Notes: generated from the letters alone by a model not told the origin. A DNA stretch of 34,183 nucleotides from a bacterium D16-36 (GCA_003611745.1 RAYF01000040.1:1-34183); one strand, 5' to 3'. Positions 1-11,347 are shown, numbered from the stretch's first letter. Translations and numbers: made by a program.

Positions 1-21
1 GGGTTCTGCCAATAAAAATAT

Positions 22-3000
22 TTACTTTACTTTTACCTTGATTTTCTTGCTATATGGGCCATAGAGCTTTTTGCCGCCCTTATTTCTATATGCCCTGATT
101 CTGAAATAATATGTTTTCTTACCCTTTAATTTCTTAATCACTTTCGAAGTACCCTTAACAAATACTTTCTTAGCATTCTTAAAATCTTTCTTTGTAGAAT
201 ACTGTATCTGGTATCCGTCTGCCTTCGCTATCTTTTTCCATTTGATAGTAACTTTCTTTTTAGCAGGTACCGCCTTTGTTACACTTACCTTTCCCGGTTT
301 TTTCACAGACGACGTGCTTGGCGTCGGTTCTGCATCCGGCTTTTGTGTAGCCCCCGGAGTCGGGCTTGGCTTTTCTGTGCTGCCTGGCGCTGGCGTATCA
401 CTTGGTGCCGGCGTATCGCCCGGTGCTGGTGTATCACTTGGCGCTGGTGTATCGCTTGGTGCCGGTGTATTTACCACAGGTACATTCGGTGCCGGATTCC
501 CTGGCGTTGTGTTAACCGCCTCTTTATCCAGATAAAGGTACGCATCGTCAATCGTCCCCCATGCCCCCTCATTTAAGGCTGCCTCTACCGACAGGGGAAT
601 TGTTGTGCTGCCAGCGTTTACCATACTCAGAGGCACCGGAATACTGTCTATCTTAATCTGTTTCCACTTCACCCAGCCATCCATTGCCACGCTTTCTGAG
701 AAAATCTCCTTGCCATCTGCTGTCACAGCCTTAATCTTCAGGCTCTCGCCATCCCTTGTTCCAGCGCCATACTCACCCTGCACCCATACAAATGCACTGT
801 AAGTACCAGCCTTCGCTACTGTTACAGTAGTTGACGCAGAAAATTTATAATCCGCATCATTCCAGAAATGAAGCCCCTTACTCCCTGATTTTGGATCTTC
901 CCCTGTAATGCCTGCGCCCTCGCCTGTTATCTTCCATGCAGACTCCTCATTTTCAAAGCTTGGGTCTGCAAGCAGGTTCACCGGAATTACATTTACCGTC
1001 ACAGCTACCTTAAAGGAGGCATCATCAGCCAGAGTCCCGTTAATGGTGTATGTCCCGATTCCTGTTGTAGCTGCTGCTTTTGTGCTGACTGTGTTAATAT
1101 CTGCCTGATTCCAGTTTACTTCTTTCTCTGCCTGGGAAGAATCTGTATAAATCACCGTAATCTTAGGCAGGACACTGTCTACCTTTTTGCCGACCTCGAT
1201 TTCAACCTCTGCCGGAATATATCCGTCTGCCTTGATCTCAGAGGCCTCCGCGCCATATTTCAGGTATTTATATACATTAAGCGAAGCAAGGGGATTCCCG
1301 TCGAAATCAAATACAGCCTGATTTGTCATGGAGCTTCCTCCACCACCCCATGCAGCTACCACACTGTCGTATTCCGCTGCATAATTACTTGCCCAGCCGG
1401 AACCGAACTCATCCCAGAGAACTTTGTTTTCTTTTACAATCTGCGCTGCATCCTTCTTCAATTTACCATTCCCGTCGTACAGACTCTGTACCGGAATCCA
1501 TGCCGGCTCCCAGTAAAAGAATCCCAGTGCTGCTTTTTCTCCATTTGCGAGTGTTGTACTGATAGAATGTACCGCATTTGCAACATCCCTAATCTCATTT
1601 GCCTGCCCCTGGACAGAGACCGGATAATTTACATAATCGCCTGTCCGGAAACCAGAATCATCCAAATCATTTCCATTCTTATGGCTGGTTGCCCATGATG
1701 TCTCCGCTACCATAACATACTTATCATATTTCTTTACAATATCATTCAGCACACTGGTAATGTTGGCCATGGTGCCATGTGAGTTTGGGTAATAAGTCGA
1801 CGCAAATGTATCATAACTCACGCCCTCTTTTACGCCATCGCCATCCCCGTCATAATCGGCAAGCTTATCCGCACAGCCCATGGAATAACCTTCATTCTGC
1901 GGATCTGTAAAATGAACTGCGGCCAGAATATTTTTGCTCGATGCTCTATTAAACTCATGCACTGCGTCACATCCGGCATCAAATATCTTATTTCTGGCTG
2001 CCCAGTCACTCTCACCGCTTACGCCATTATTTGTCTCGTTGCCAATCTGTACCATAGTTACATCCACACCATTGTCTGTCACAAGCTTTGTAAGGCTGTC
2101 TGTAACAAATGCTGCCGCTGCCTCAGCTTTCTGGTCAGCAGTATATCCTGCCCATGCTTTTGGGGCAAGCTGCCTTTCCGGATCTGCCCAGAAGTCTGAT
2201 AAATGGAAATCAATCAGGACTTTCATTCCTGCTGTTGTCACATACCTGCCCATCTCGATAGCGGCATCCAGATCGTTATTTCCGCCGCCATACCCCTTTC
2301 CATTTGCATCAAACGGGTCGTTCCAGACACGCAGACGTATGTAATTCACGCCAGAAGCAGCAAGCAGGTTGAAAAATCCCTGTTTATCAAGAACCTTTCC
2401 GTCCCAGCCCTTAAATCCGATTTTGCTGACCTCTGCCTCACTTGCGCCTGCTGCCCTCTTATCCGCCTTAACCTTCTCAAAAGAATTCATAATGCTTAAG
2501 TAGGAAGAGACATCCATGCCCCGTATAGAATTTTCATCATAGTTGTCAATCTTCTTCACAAAAATATCCGATGAAAAAGCTAAACCGTCAATTGCATCCG
2601 ACAATGCCTGATAAGCGGCATCAGTCGCAGAAGCATCACTGCTGTTTGCCGTAATCAAGCTATTTGCAGTTTCTAATGCCTTTTTCACATCTGCAATGCT
2701 CTCAGCGGTAAAACCGAGCGTCTCATAATCTGTAGGGACAGATGCCACAAGAGCCCTCAGGCTTTCAAGGGAAACCCCAGGCTCAGGATCTGTCCCGAGA
2801 GTAAGCCCTGCTTCCGCCAAATCCGTATACAGCGTACCAGCCTTAACCGCATAAGCATCCTTGGTGCCGCCGACTAAAACCGCATAATCCGCCGTATTAT
2901 TCCACTGGTTATCATATGTCCCAACTTTTTTGTCATCGTCGCTTCCGCCGTTGTAGATATCAAATCCACCATTAGCAGTGCTATCCAGTATTGTTATATC

Positions 3001-3279
3001 AACAGAATACCAGCCTGCATTGCCCGGTACCGGCTGCAATACCGCCTGCTCGCTTCCCCAGCCGAAAGCATCCTCCTTTACCGTGCCATCTGCAAACTCA
3101 ATACCTGAATTCTGCCAGATATCCATATACAAAGTTAACTCTGTTTCATAATAAAAATATAATTTAAATGCGCCTCCTGCTGCACCCGCCGTTTTCGAAA
3201 AGCCAGGCAGCGTGACGCTTGTCAGCAATAGTGCCAGCGTAAGTATAACGCTTAACATCTTGTTTATCTGATTCTTCAA
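22..3279 (-). CDS. ganB: Secreted multidomain arabinogalactan endo-beta-1,4-galactanase (GH53)
   Basis: This 1085-residue exported enzyme should cut beta-1,4-galactan side chains of pectin outside the cell. Residues 1 to about 34 form a signal peptide. Next come a beta-rich carbohydrate-binding-like region (about 35-155), a small helical FIVAR-like segment (about 170-235) and the GH53 barrel (about 248-660). The barrel holds the acid/base Glu415 in QIGNE and the nucleophile Glu526 in VMVAETSW. A bacterial Ig-like domain, a segment resembling the galactan-binding CBM61 (about 760-920), a Pro-Thr-Ser linker of PAPSDT repeats and a very basic C-terminal fibronectin III domain follow. No LPxTG anchor is visible. 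The start is a TTG behind GGGGGA at a 7-base spacing. It lies 140 bases after lacZ and is probably in the same transcript. The enzyme class is firm; the accessory domain names are less certain. Confidence 0.93.
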   Translation of the reverse strand: MKNQINKMLSVILTLALLLTSVTLPGFSKTAGAAGGAFKLYFYYETELTLYMDIWQNSGIEFADGTVKEDAFGWGSEQAVLQPVPGNAGWYSVDITILDSTANGGFDIYNGGSDDDKKVGTYDNQWNNTADYAVLVGGTKDAYAVKAGTLYTDLAEAGLTLGTDPEPGVSLESLRALVASVPTDYETLGFTAESIADVKKALETANSLITANSSDASATDAAYQALSDAIDGLAFSSDIFVKKIDNYDENSIRGMDVSSYLSIMNSFEKVKADKRAAGASEAEVSKIGFKGWDGKVLDKQGFFNLLAASGVNYIRLRVWNDPFDANGKGYGGGNNDLDAAIEMGRYVTTAGMKVLIDFHLSDFWADPERQLAPKAWAGYTADQKAEAAAAFVTDSLTKLVTDNGVDVTMVQIGNETNNGVSGESDWAARNKIFDAGCDAVHEFNRASSKNILAAVHFTDPQNEGYSMGCADKLADYDGDGDGVKEGVSYDTFASTYYPNSHGTMANITSVLNDIVKKYDKYVMVAETSWATSHKNGNDLDDSGFRTGDYVNYPVSVQGQANEIRDVANAVHSISTTLANGEKAALGFFYWEPAWIPVQSLYDGNGKLKKDAAQIVKENKVLWDEFGSGWASNYAAEYDSVVAAWGGGGSSMTNQAVFDFDGNPLASLNVYKYLKYGAEASEIKADGYIPAEVEIEVGKKVDSVLPKITVIYTDSSQAEKEVNWNQADINTVSTKAAATTGIGTYTINGTLADDASFKVAVTVNVIPVNLLADPSFENEESAWKITGEGAGITGEDPKSGSKGLHFWNDADYKFSASTTVTVAKAGTYSAFVWVQGEYGAGTRDGESLKIKAVTADGKEIFSESVAMDGWVKWKQIKIDSIPVPLSMVNAGSTTIPLSVEAALNEGAWGTIDDAYLYLDKEAVNTTPGNPAPNVPVVNTPAPSDTPAPSDTPAPGDTPAPSDTPAPGSTEKPSPTPGATQKPDAEPTPSTSSVKKPGKVSVTKAVPAKKKVTIKWKKIAKADGYQIQYSTKKDFKNAKKVFVKGTSKVIKKLKGKKTYYFRIRAYRNKGGKKLYGPYSKKIKVKVK
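386..470 (-). repeat. 18-bp tandem repeat coding for the PAPSDT linker
   Basis: About 4.7 copies of an 18-bp unit lie in tandem, with units starting at 386, 404, 422, 440 and 458. Each codes for six residues of the PAPSDT/PAPGDT linker between the putative CBM and the C-terminal fibronectin III domain of the GH53 enzyme. Copies differ mainly at third codon positions, which suggests selection on the protein sequence. Copy number could vary by slippage in whole codons. Confidence 0.85.
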
Positions 3280-3419
3280 TTCTAATTCCCCCTTCTATAA
3301 ATCTTAAATTAAATTTCTAATGCCATCTCCATAGGAACTAACGCTCCTTGCTTTTGCCAGTGTACCGCTGCATAATGGGAACTTCCCTAAAAGATTAGCA
3401 AAACTACCAGAGTGGTGCT

Positions 3420-4811
3420 TTACCGCTTTTCCGGTATCAGCCGTACCTGAAAACGGAATGCTTCATCATTTAACCGATATTTTTCCAGAAGCTGCGGCCC
3501 GCAGCTTCCTGAACCGATCCCGCTCTGGCGGTAGTCAACGCAAAGTACAGTGTACGGCGACTCTTCCAGCTCATAATTGTGCGCCCTGCAGGCCAGCTCC
3601 TCCTGCGTATAGGCAGATGCATTAAACGCAAAACTCTCCGCCCCCGCCACAGTTAATGCAGCCCTCCCATTTTCCACAGTAACATAATCGCAGTCATGAT
3701 GGCTCCCATTTTCCTGCGGGCGGAGATAATCTTCATGCATCGCCTCCACCCTGCTGCTAAACACTCCATGGTAACCGGCCCATCTTTTATCAATATAGCT
3801 CTCTGACGGCCCAATGCCGCAGTATGTTACACGGTCCATGGATTTTGGCAGGAAGAAGCGCAGGCCGAATCTTGGAAGATATGGGAACTCTGCGTTCTTC
3901 TCCACATCCAGTGCCACATCAATTGCACCATCCCGCATAACAGTCCAGTACGCCTTTATCTCCAAAATCCTCTGTACAGACACAGCAGATACAGAAAGAC
4001 TAGTTTCAACCACTACCCTGTCCGACAGCCTCTTTACCTCTGTCCCATAGGCCCTTGCCACAGTGCGGTTATATTGTGCATTCTCCCACTCCGCCCGGAC
4101 AGGGCTGTCATTATCCGTCGGGGCGCGCCAGATATTAAATTCCATCGGGCGCTCTATGACAGGCTGGTTCTGAAAACTCATTTCCGCAAACAGGCCTGTA
4201 AACTTATCATATACATAACGGAATTCCGGCGTAGAAATTATCAGACTGCAGTCATCCTCCCTGATGTCAAAATCACATGCTACCTCATTCCCACGGCCAG
4301 AAAGAAGCGCTTTCACCTTCTGGTTCTCATTGTCGCCTGTCTCTATCCCCACCTCCTCAAAGCCCAGATGAAATCCTGCAGGAAGAAGCTCTGTTTCCTC
4401 CTTCTGCAGATATGAGATTTTCAGGTAACACTTTCCCCGCTCCGGCACATGGACCGTTACCGGAACCGCCCTTTCTTCGTGCGGCGGAATATCCGCCTCC
4501 TCTATCATCCCCCTCTCGATCACTGCGCCGTCACAGACTACTTCATACTGTATGGACAGATAATCACGCAGGTTCAAAAAATCCATATAATTCCTAAGAA
4601 CCAGCTCTCCCTTATCCGGATAAAATGCCACAGCCCGCGCAGGCCGGTGGACATTTTTAAATTCCAAAAGCCCGGTATGTGGAGTACGGTCCGGATATAC
4701 CAGACCATCCATGCAGAAATTGCCATCATGCGGGTATTCCCCGTGATCACCGCCGTATACATACCTCTTCTTGCCATTGGCAGCCCTGCCCATGTCAATA
4801 GCATGATCGCA
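3420..4811 (-). pseudogene. lacZ: Beta-galactosidase (GH2) C-terminal part, downstream of an in-frame amber codon
   Basis: This is the rest of the LacZ reading frame after the TAG at 4812-4814, in exactly the same frame as the upstream part. The first codons after the stop read CDHAIDMG, the normal continuation of the GH2 barrel end. The GGDHGEYPHDGNFCMDGLV segment and the C-terminal small-chain-type beta domain follow. The first internal ATG (4793) has no ribosome binding site, so separate translation is unlikely. With the upstream part and one restored codon the protein would be 1017 residues, close to E. coli LacZ (1023). It ends 140 bases before the GH53 gene. Confidence 0.85.
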
Positions 4812-6485
<1,674 letters not shown>

Positions 6486-6502
6486 TTAAAAACTTCAAAT
6501 CC

Positions 6503-7276
6503 CTAACAGTAATATTTTGCTATCAAACCCAGCACCAGAAAATGAAGCGGATAAAAAATGTAATACACATATTTTGGCAGGATATCCCTGCGCCTTTCAT
6601 CGTAAAACCAAATCGCATAAAAGGCTAATGGCCCGGTAACATACAGCAGGCTGACCGCCCCTCCCAAAATCGTTTTCAGTATATTCCTGTCATGCAGAAG
6701 GTAAAAAATTGCTGTCAGAAGCACCATGCACAGGCCATATTCTGCCCGAAACAATGTCACCCAGAATAAGGCGCACAGTACAATCCCCGCCCGCAGCACA
6801 GAGTAGATAAACCCTTTCTTCTGCGCAAACATCCTGAGAAAATACAGCATCAGGAGGCAGACGCACATAGCTGCCAGCGCATTCTGCCTAGACCAGTCCA
6901 CCAGTTTCCGGCTCATCGCAAAATCATAGGGAATTTCGGTAATCAGCGCAAACAAAACCATAGACAGCAGATAATTGCGGTAGCTGGATGTATGCCTGAA
7001 CCCCTCCGTCAGCAGGAAAGCAAAAACCGGGACAGCAAGGCCGCCTATCAACTGCAGGACAGAACCTACGCCTGCCAGAAACATCAAATCAGAATCATCC
7101 GCCAACGCCTGCGATAACTCCTGTTGGGTATACTGGTCAAGGTGGATCATCCCCTTCTCTATAATAATGATACTGAAATTCTGAATCAGCATGATAACTC
7201 CCGCAAATATTTTCAAAGCATCAGCGGTAATATTCGGCGTTTTCCACGTAATCCCGCGTCTCCCTTCCATCTGCAT
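6503..7276 (-). CDS. TraX-family integral membrane protein
   Basis: This is a 257-residue polytopic membrane protein. The N-terminal segment (ITADALKIFAGVIMLIQNFS), about seven or eight hydrophobic helices and the C-terminal YYIFYPLHFLVLGLIAKY match the TraX family. F-plasmid TraX acetylates pilin, and chromosomal homologues in Firmicutes are thought to be membrane acyltransferases of unknown target. There is no conjugation gene here. It sits between the sugar permeases and lacZ, 29 bases before lacZ, and so is probably cotranscribed with lacZ and the GH53 gene. A role in moving acyl groups on cell-surface or imported glycans is only a guess. The start is ATG behind GGGGG; the second Met, two codons on, is an alternative. 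The stop is TAG. Confidence 0.75.
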   Translation of the reverse strand: MQMEGRRGITWKTPNITADALKIFAGVIMLIQNFSIIIIEKGMIHLDQYTQQELSQALADDSDLMFLAGVGSVLQLIGGLAVPVFAFLLTEGFRHTSSYRNYLLSMVLFALITEIPYDFAMSRKLVDWSRQNALAAMCVCLLMLYFLRMFAQKKGFIYSVLRAGIVLCALFWVTLFRAEYGLCMVLLTAIFYLLHDRNILKTILGGAVSLLYVTGPLAFYAIWFYDERRRDILPKYVYYIFYPLHFLVLGLIAKYYC

Positions 7277-7328
7277 CTACTTTCGCCCCCATTCACATAT
7301 TTTTTAGCCCCTTAATAAGTATAACAAA

Positions 7329-7410
7329 GGGCACAGACTTCGCTTGTGCCCTAGCAAAAATGCTAAAGCGTTTTTGTTGGTGCACCACCACACACCGAGA
7401 ACTTTCCTAA
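7329..7410. repeat. Hairpin repeat, copy A, between the transporter genes and the TraX-like gene
   Basis: The unit contains a GGGCACA/TGTGCCC hairpin (7329-7351), a CAAAAA/TTTTTG hairpin (about 7355-7376) and a GGTGCACC palindrome. The first hairpin differs by one base from the one at 12558-12580. The order of hairpins matches the copy at 23944-24018. The segment 7371-7410 aligns without gaps to 3351-3390. On the minus strand the GGGCAC hairpin is followed by only three T, so it may be a weak terminator. Confidence 0.6.
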
Positions 7411-7415
7411 TATAT

Positions 7416-7462
7416 AATAAAGGCTCCACAACTTGAAAGCAATATTTTCAAGCTGCGAAGCC
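7416..7462 (-). terminator. Rho-independent terminator after the galacto-oligosaccharide transporter genes
   Basis: The arms at 7422-7438 and 7446-7462 form a 17-bp stem on the minus strand with no unpaired bases if G-U pairs are allowed. The loop is seven bases, and TTTATTATATA follows. It lies about 50 bases after the MalG-type permease stop. It should separate the transporter transcript from TraX-lacZ-GH53 or reduce read-through. Confidence 0.75.
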
Positions 7463-7514
7463 TTCCTCTTTTAGCCATCTGATAGCTGTCAATAAACCAG
7501 TTAAAACATGCCTA

Positions 7515-8375
7515 TCAGCCTTTAACCGCTCCGCCTGTAATTCCTTCTACATAGAATTTCTGCATTATAATAAATAATATAGAAATCGGGATAGAAACCA
7601 GAACACCTCCTGCGCAGAACTGGGTAAAATAATCATTCAAAAGCTGCTTATCCAACATCTTATATAGTCCAATGGCAACCGTATATTTTGAAGATACTCC
7701 TGCATTAAGGATCATCTTCGCAAAGACAAAATCCATCCAAGGCGCAAGGAAACTGTTGATAACCGTATACACGACAATCGGACGGCTCATCGGGATTACC
7801 ATTTGGAAAAAGATGCGCGCCTCGCTGCACCCATCAATACGTGCCGCTTCACATAGCGCCCTTGGCACGGTATCAAAAAAACCTTTGGCAATCAGATATC
7901 CAAGGCCGGATGAAGCCGAATACACCATAATCAGCCCTGCATAACTGTTTGTTAAATTGAATGTCTTTAAAACAAAATATACCGCAATCATTGCCAGCAT
8001 GCCAGGAAACAGATTCAATATAACCGCCATATTCATCAACGGCTTACGCATTGGGAAACGCATAATAGATGTCGCATAGGCAACCATCAGAACAAACATT
8101 GTTGAAATGACACAGGTTGCGCACGCAACAATAAATGTGTTAATAAACCACTGTGGGAACTGTGCAACGGTATCCGGATGAAACAGGCTGACATAACCCT
8201 GAATGCTCCATTTTTCCGGAAAAAACGTCTTTGAATTCATTCCTGTATATGCACTAAACGAGGTACATAGCAGCCAGACAATTGGTATCAGCCAAATAAA
8301 TGCCAGTACCCCAATCAACACATTATGCAATATAATTGTAGACAAACGGCTGTCTTTCATTTTCTTTACCTTCAT
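7515..8375 (-). CDS. ganQ: Carbohydrate ABC transporter permease, MalG type
   Basis: This is one of two membrane subunits of a CUT1 sugar ABC importer. The 286 residues contain six hydrophobic helices and the conserved cytoplasmic EAA loop (EAARIDGCSEARIFFQMVIP), which docks the ATPase. The ATG overlaps the stop of the upstream permease by one base (TAATG), which implies translational coupling; GGAGGGG lies about 11 bases upstream. A substrate of galactan oligosaccharides is inferred from the nearby GH53 and GH2 genes and the resemblance to B. subtilis ganSPQ. No ATPase gene is in the window, so a shared MsmX-type ATPase is likely. A terminator follows. Confidence 0.9.
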   Translation of the reverse strand: MKVKKMKDSRLSTIILHNVLIGVLAFIWLIPIVWLLCTSFSAYTGMNSKTFFPEKWSIQGYVSLFHPDTVAQFPQWFINTFIVACATCVISTMFVLMVAYATSIMRFPMRKPLMNMAVILNLFPGMLAMIAVYFVLKTFNLTNSYAGLIMVYSASSGLGYLIAKGFFDTVPRALCEAARIDGCSEARIFFQMVIPMSRPIVVYTVINSFLAPWMDFVFAKMILNAGVSSKYTVAIGLYKMLDKQLLNDYFTQFCAGGVLVSIPISILFIIMQKFYVEGITGGAVKG

Positions 8376-9835
8376 TATTGATACGTCCCCTCCTTATCAC
8401 CTTTAATCATAAAGTTAAACGCAACCAAGGTAAATACCGCACATATGATGAAAACGATAATACCGATAACTGATGCCATCTTGTAATTATAATAATCCTG
8501 CGTCAGACGGAACAGCCACGTTACCAGCAAATCCACTTCCTGTGCCTGCGAATTCGCCATCGCCTGATCCGTTGTTGTATAAACATCCTGCGTCAGCAGA
8601 TATATAACATTAAAGTTATTTACATTCTTTACAAAATCTGTAACCAAGGCCGGACCTGTTATAAATAACATATACGGCATCGTAATCTTCCTGAAAATCT
8701 GGAATGGCTTTGCACCATCTACCTTCGCACTCTCCAACTGATCCGAAGGAATATTCATCAACACGCCGGTAGCAATCAACATCTGGTAAGGAACACCAAC
8801 CCAGATATTAATAATAATAATCATTACATGTGCCCAACCTGGCGCTGACAGGAATGGAATATAATTCGTCCCAACCAGGCCGATATCCTTCAAAAAACCT
8901 GTCAAATGGATATTGTCGCAGATAGTATTAACAATACCATTATCCGCAAAGAAATTCCTAACCAACAAAAGTGATACGAACTGCGGTACCGCAATCGTCA
9001 CTACAAACAGGAAACGCCAGAATTTCGGTGCCCTTGTTTTCTTACTATTTAGCAGAAGGGACAGCAAAATACCACCGATATAAGTAGTAAGCGTAGAAAA
9101 AAACGCCCATACCAGAGTCCAGCCAAGAACGCGGACAAAAGCATAACCAAAAGTTGATGTCAGCCCGCCACCGCCAAACAGGGTGATAAAGTTCGTAAAA
9201 CCTACCCAAGAGAAAAGCTGTGAAGGCGGCATATGGTTCTGGTCGTAGTTCGTAAATGCAACAAACACCAGAAGAAGGATTGGTATCAATGTAAAAACAA
9301 TAACACCAAGCACAGGAAGCGTCAACAAAGTAATATGGAACTTCTCCCCGACATATGTCTTAAGATCTTCTTCGAATGTATTGATATGTTCCCCTGCTTC
9401 ATCCATCTGCTGGAGTTTATATACATTCATCATATTCTTCATCCAGACAATGATAGCTGCAAACCATACTACAAAACTAAACAGTGAAAATAGCAAAATT
9501 TTAAAAGAATGGTCGTAGTTGTTAAACTCGCTTTTCATTGTATCCGGATTAAAGACTTTCTCTGCTTTTACTGTTCCCAGACTGCCAAATTTCGGCACAT
9601 AATCCATTGCAAAGAAAATGGTAAACAGAATTACCGCTGCTTCCAAAGCTGTCATAATAACTGCTTTTATATACTGTTTCCGCCGGGCATAACCTGCCCC
9701 CCACCATAACAGCGACAACTTTACAAATAAATCTCCTTTGGCAACTGCCGTTCCAAAACCAGAAAAAAATCCGCCAATAGCTTTAAAAAAACCGCCTATT
9801 GCTTCGGCAGCACCGCCTTTTGTCTGATTCGCCAT
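8375..9835 (-). CDS. ganP: Carbohydrate ABC transporter permease, MalF type
   Basis: This is the larger CUT1 membrane subunit, 486 residues from the chosen ATG. It has about eight hydrophobic helices: two extra N-terminal ones before the core six, as in MalF/GanP. The EAA loop is ESAKVDGAKPFQIFRKITMP. The start at 9835 has AAGGAG eight bases upstream; the frame is open to 9871 but that in-frame start has no good binding site. It follows the binding-protein gene by 98 bases and overlaps the next permease by one base. Partner and substrate assignment rests on gene order and family. Confidence 0.9.
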   Translation of the reverse strand: MANQTKGGAAEAIGGFFKAIGGFFSGFGTAVAKGDLFVKLSLLWWGAGYARRKQYIKAVIMTALEAAVILFTIFFAMDYVPKFGSLGTVKAEKVFNPDTMKSEFNNYDHSFKILLFSLFSFVVWFAAIIVWMKNMMNVYKLQQMDEAGEHINTFEEDLKTYVGEKFHITLLTLPVLGVIVFTLIPILLLVFVAFTNYDQNHMPPSQLFSWVGFTNFITLFGGGGLTSTFGYAFVRVLGWTLVWAFFSTLTTYIGGILLSLLLNSKKTRAPKFWRFLFVVTIAVPQFVSLLLVRNFFADNGIVNTICDNIHLTGFLKDIGLVGTNYIPFLSAPGWAHVMIIIINIWVGVPYQMLIATGVLMNIPSDQLESAKVDGAKPFQIFRKITMPYMLFITGPALVTDFVKNVNNFNVIYLLTQDVYTTTDQAMANSQAQEVDLLVTWLFRLTQDYYNYKMASVIGIIVFIICAVFTLVAFNFMIKGDKEGTYQ

Positions 9836-9933
9836 AAAAATTTCTCCTTTCCGGCAGAATAAAATGAGCAATCTTTAAAACAGGCAGGTATACACAACAT
9901 ATGCATGCCTGCCCTGAGAGCATTTATATGCCC

Positions 9934-11253
9934 TTAATCTAATGCTGCAGTTACACCTGCAACTAAGTTATCAAGTGCCTTCTGAATGCCAGCATCATCC
10001 TTAGCCTTCAGTTTTCCTTTTGCAATCATTTCACCAAATGTCTTTGCAGGATCCCAATATTTTCCGCCTACTTCCTGAATCACACCGAAGTCAGCCTGGG
10101 AAGTTGCAGCAGCCACTGCAATATTTTTCTTAATAGCATCAACTTCCAGTGCCTTTACATTAGTAGGTACCTGCTCAGCCAGTTCGAAATGCTTTGTCTG
10201 AGACTCTTCATTAGCGATAAACTCTGCAAGGAGTACAGCCCATCCCATATTCTCTGAATATGCGTTGACAGCTTCTAACTTATATCCATATGCCGGGTGC
10301 ATCTGAACCTGCTTGTCACCAACTGTAAATGTCGGCAGCTTAATTGCAGCATAGTTTTTCCCCCAGACTTCTGAAGCAAGGCCCGCATCCCATGTACCGG
10401 AAATAATTGCACTGCAGCTTCCTGATTTAAGCGTATCGGAAAGTTTGCCGTCTGTAACTGCCATAAATGCAGGATTTGATGCAATATCAAGCATAGACTT
10501 TACTACATCTGTACCCTTGATGCCATCCGGACTTGTGCCGTTCCAATCCATTGTTGTTGTACCGTCAGCATTTAAACCTGTGGTAAACCCTGCACCGTAG
10601 AAGAATGATGCAAGATACCATCCGGAATTCAGCGTCATACCCACTTTTTTGCCTGACTTCTTTGCAGCTGCTAAAAGAGTATCCCAATTTGCAGCATCCT
10701 TCTCTGAAATCTTGGATTTGTCATAGTACAGGAAATACGTATTTGCCCCGGAAGTCGGGAATGCATACATCTTGCCATCCACAGTTGCGGCCTCAATAGA
10801 ATCCGGAACATTTGCGCTCTTCACATCATCAAGCTTTTTATTCGCCTTCGTAAGAACCTCACTGACATCATCCAGATTTGCAAGTGCGCCTGCCCTTACC
10901 AAATCAGAAATCTGGTCGCTTGCAAAAGAATACACATCTGCCGCAGCTTCAATATCTGTCAGTACAGTGTCTTTTGCGCTGGACTCTGACTCTACGCCAA
11001 TCGAGATATCAAATTTCTGATCTGAATAAGTGCTCTCAAATTTGCTTACTATGTCTTTCAGAAAGTCCTGATCACCCTCAGCTCCCCAGAGAGTCAACTT
11101 AATCGACCCGCTTGCATCCTTATCACCAGAATCCTTTTGCTCTGATGTGCCAGATGAAGCTTTATCATCTGTATCATCGGATGAACCGCACCCTGTAAAC
11201 ACTGTTGCAACCATTGTTGCGCAAAGCAACATACTAATGAGTTTTTTTCTCAT
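9934..11253 (-). CDS. ganS: Extracellular sugar-binding lipoprotein of the galacto-oligosaccharide ABC transporter
   Basis: This is a solute-binding protein (439 residues) anchored in the membrane as a lipoprotein. The signal is MRKKLISMLLCATMVATVF with lipobox FTGC and Cys22. A Ser/Asp/Lys-rich linker and the two-lobed family 1 sugar-binding fold (LTLWGAEGDQDFLKDIV...) follow. It should bind oligosaccharides released by the GH53 enzyme and pass them to the two permeases just downstream. The start at 11253 is chosen because AGGAGG lies eight bases upstream; an in-frame ATG at 11286 lacks one. The promoter region in front holds a TATAAT box and a small palindrome. Confidence 0.92.
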   Translation of the reverse strand: MRKKLISMLLCATMVATVFTGCGSSDDTDDKASSGTSEQKDSGDKDASGSIKLTLWGAEGDQDFLKDIVSKFESTYSDQKFDISIGVESESSAKDTVLTDIEAAADVYSFASDQISDLVRAGALANLDDVSEVLTKANKKLDDVKSANVPDSIEAATVDGKMYAFPTSGANTYFLYYDKSKISEKDAANWDTLLAAAKKSGKKVGMTLNSGWYLASFFYGAGFTTGLNADGTTTMDWNGTSPDGIKGTDVVKSMLDIASNPAFMAVTDGKLSDTLKSGSCSAIISGTWDAGLASEVWGKNYAAIKLPTFTVGDKQVQMHPAYGYKLEAVNAYSENMGWAVLLAEFIANEESQTKHFELAEQVPTNVKALEVDAIKKNIAVAAATSQADFGVIQEVGGKYWDPAKTFGEMIAKGKLKAKDDAGIQKALDNLVAGVTAALD

Positions 11254-11285
11254 CACCTTTTCCTCCTTTAAAAAAATTTGCCTCA

Positions 11286-11298
11286 TAACGTTTCGTTA
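11286..11298. promoter_or_regulatory. 13-bp inverted repeat between promoter and start of the binding-protein gene
   Basis: TAACGTTTCGTTA is a perfect 5-3-5 inverted repeat about 32 bases before the ATG. It lies about 45 bases downstream of the -10-like TATAAT on the minus strand (11342-11347), so it would be in the transcribed leader. It could be an operator for a repressor. It does not fit the usual cre (CcpA) consensus well, and an even-spaced LacI centre is absent. Confidence 0.35.
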
Positions 11299-11341
11299 TT
11301 TTGTACAATTTGCAGTGCTTATCTCTGCATTTGCTGTGCAT

Positions 11342-11347
11342 ATTATA
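11342..11347 (-). promoter_or_regulatory. Putative -10 box for the galacto-oligosaccharide transporter genes
   Basis: A perfect TATAAT sits on the minus strand, 94 bases before the ATG of the binding-protein gene, in an AT-rich intergenic region. No good -35 hexamer lies 16-18 bases upstream. That fits a promoter needing an activator such as the AraC-type protein encoded next door. Confidence 0.45.

Noticed and set aside
242-535. Plus-strand Gly/Val-rich frames across the PAPSDT linker
   Set aside because: They are the antisense reading of the 18-bp linker repeat in the GH53 gene.
11286-11298. CcpA cre site upstream of the sugar-binding lipoprotein gene
   Set aside because: The TAACG-N3-CGTTA repeat has odd spacing and at least four mismatches to the cre consensus, so it is kept only as an unassigned palindrome.
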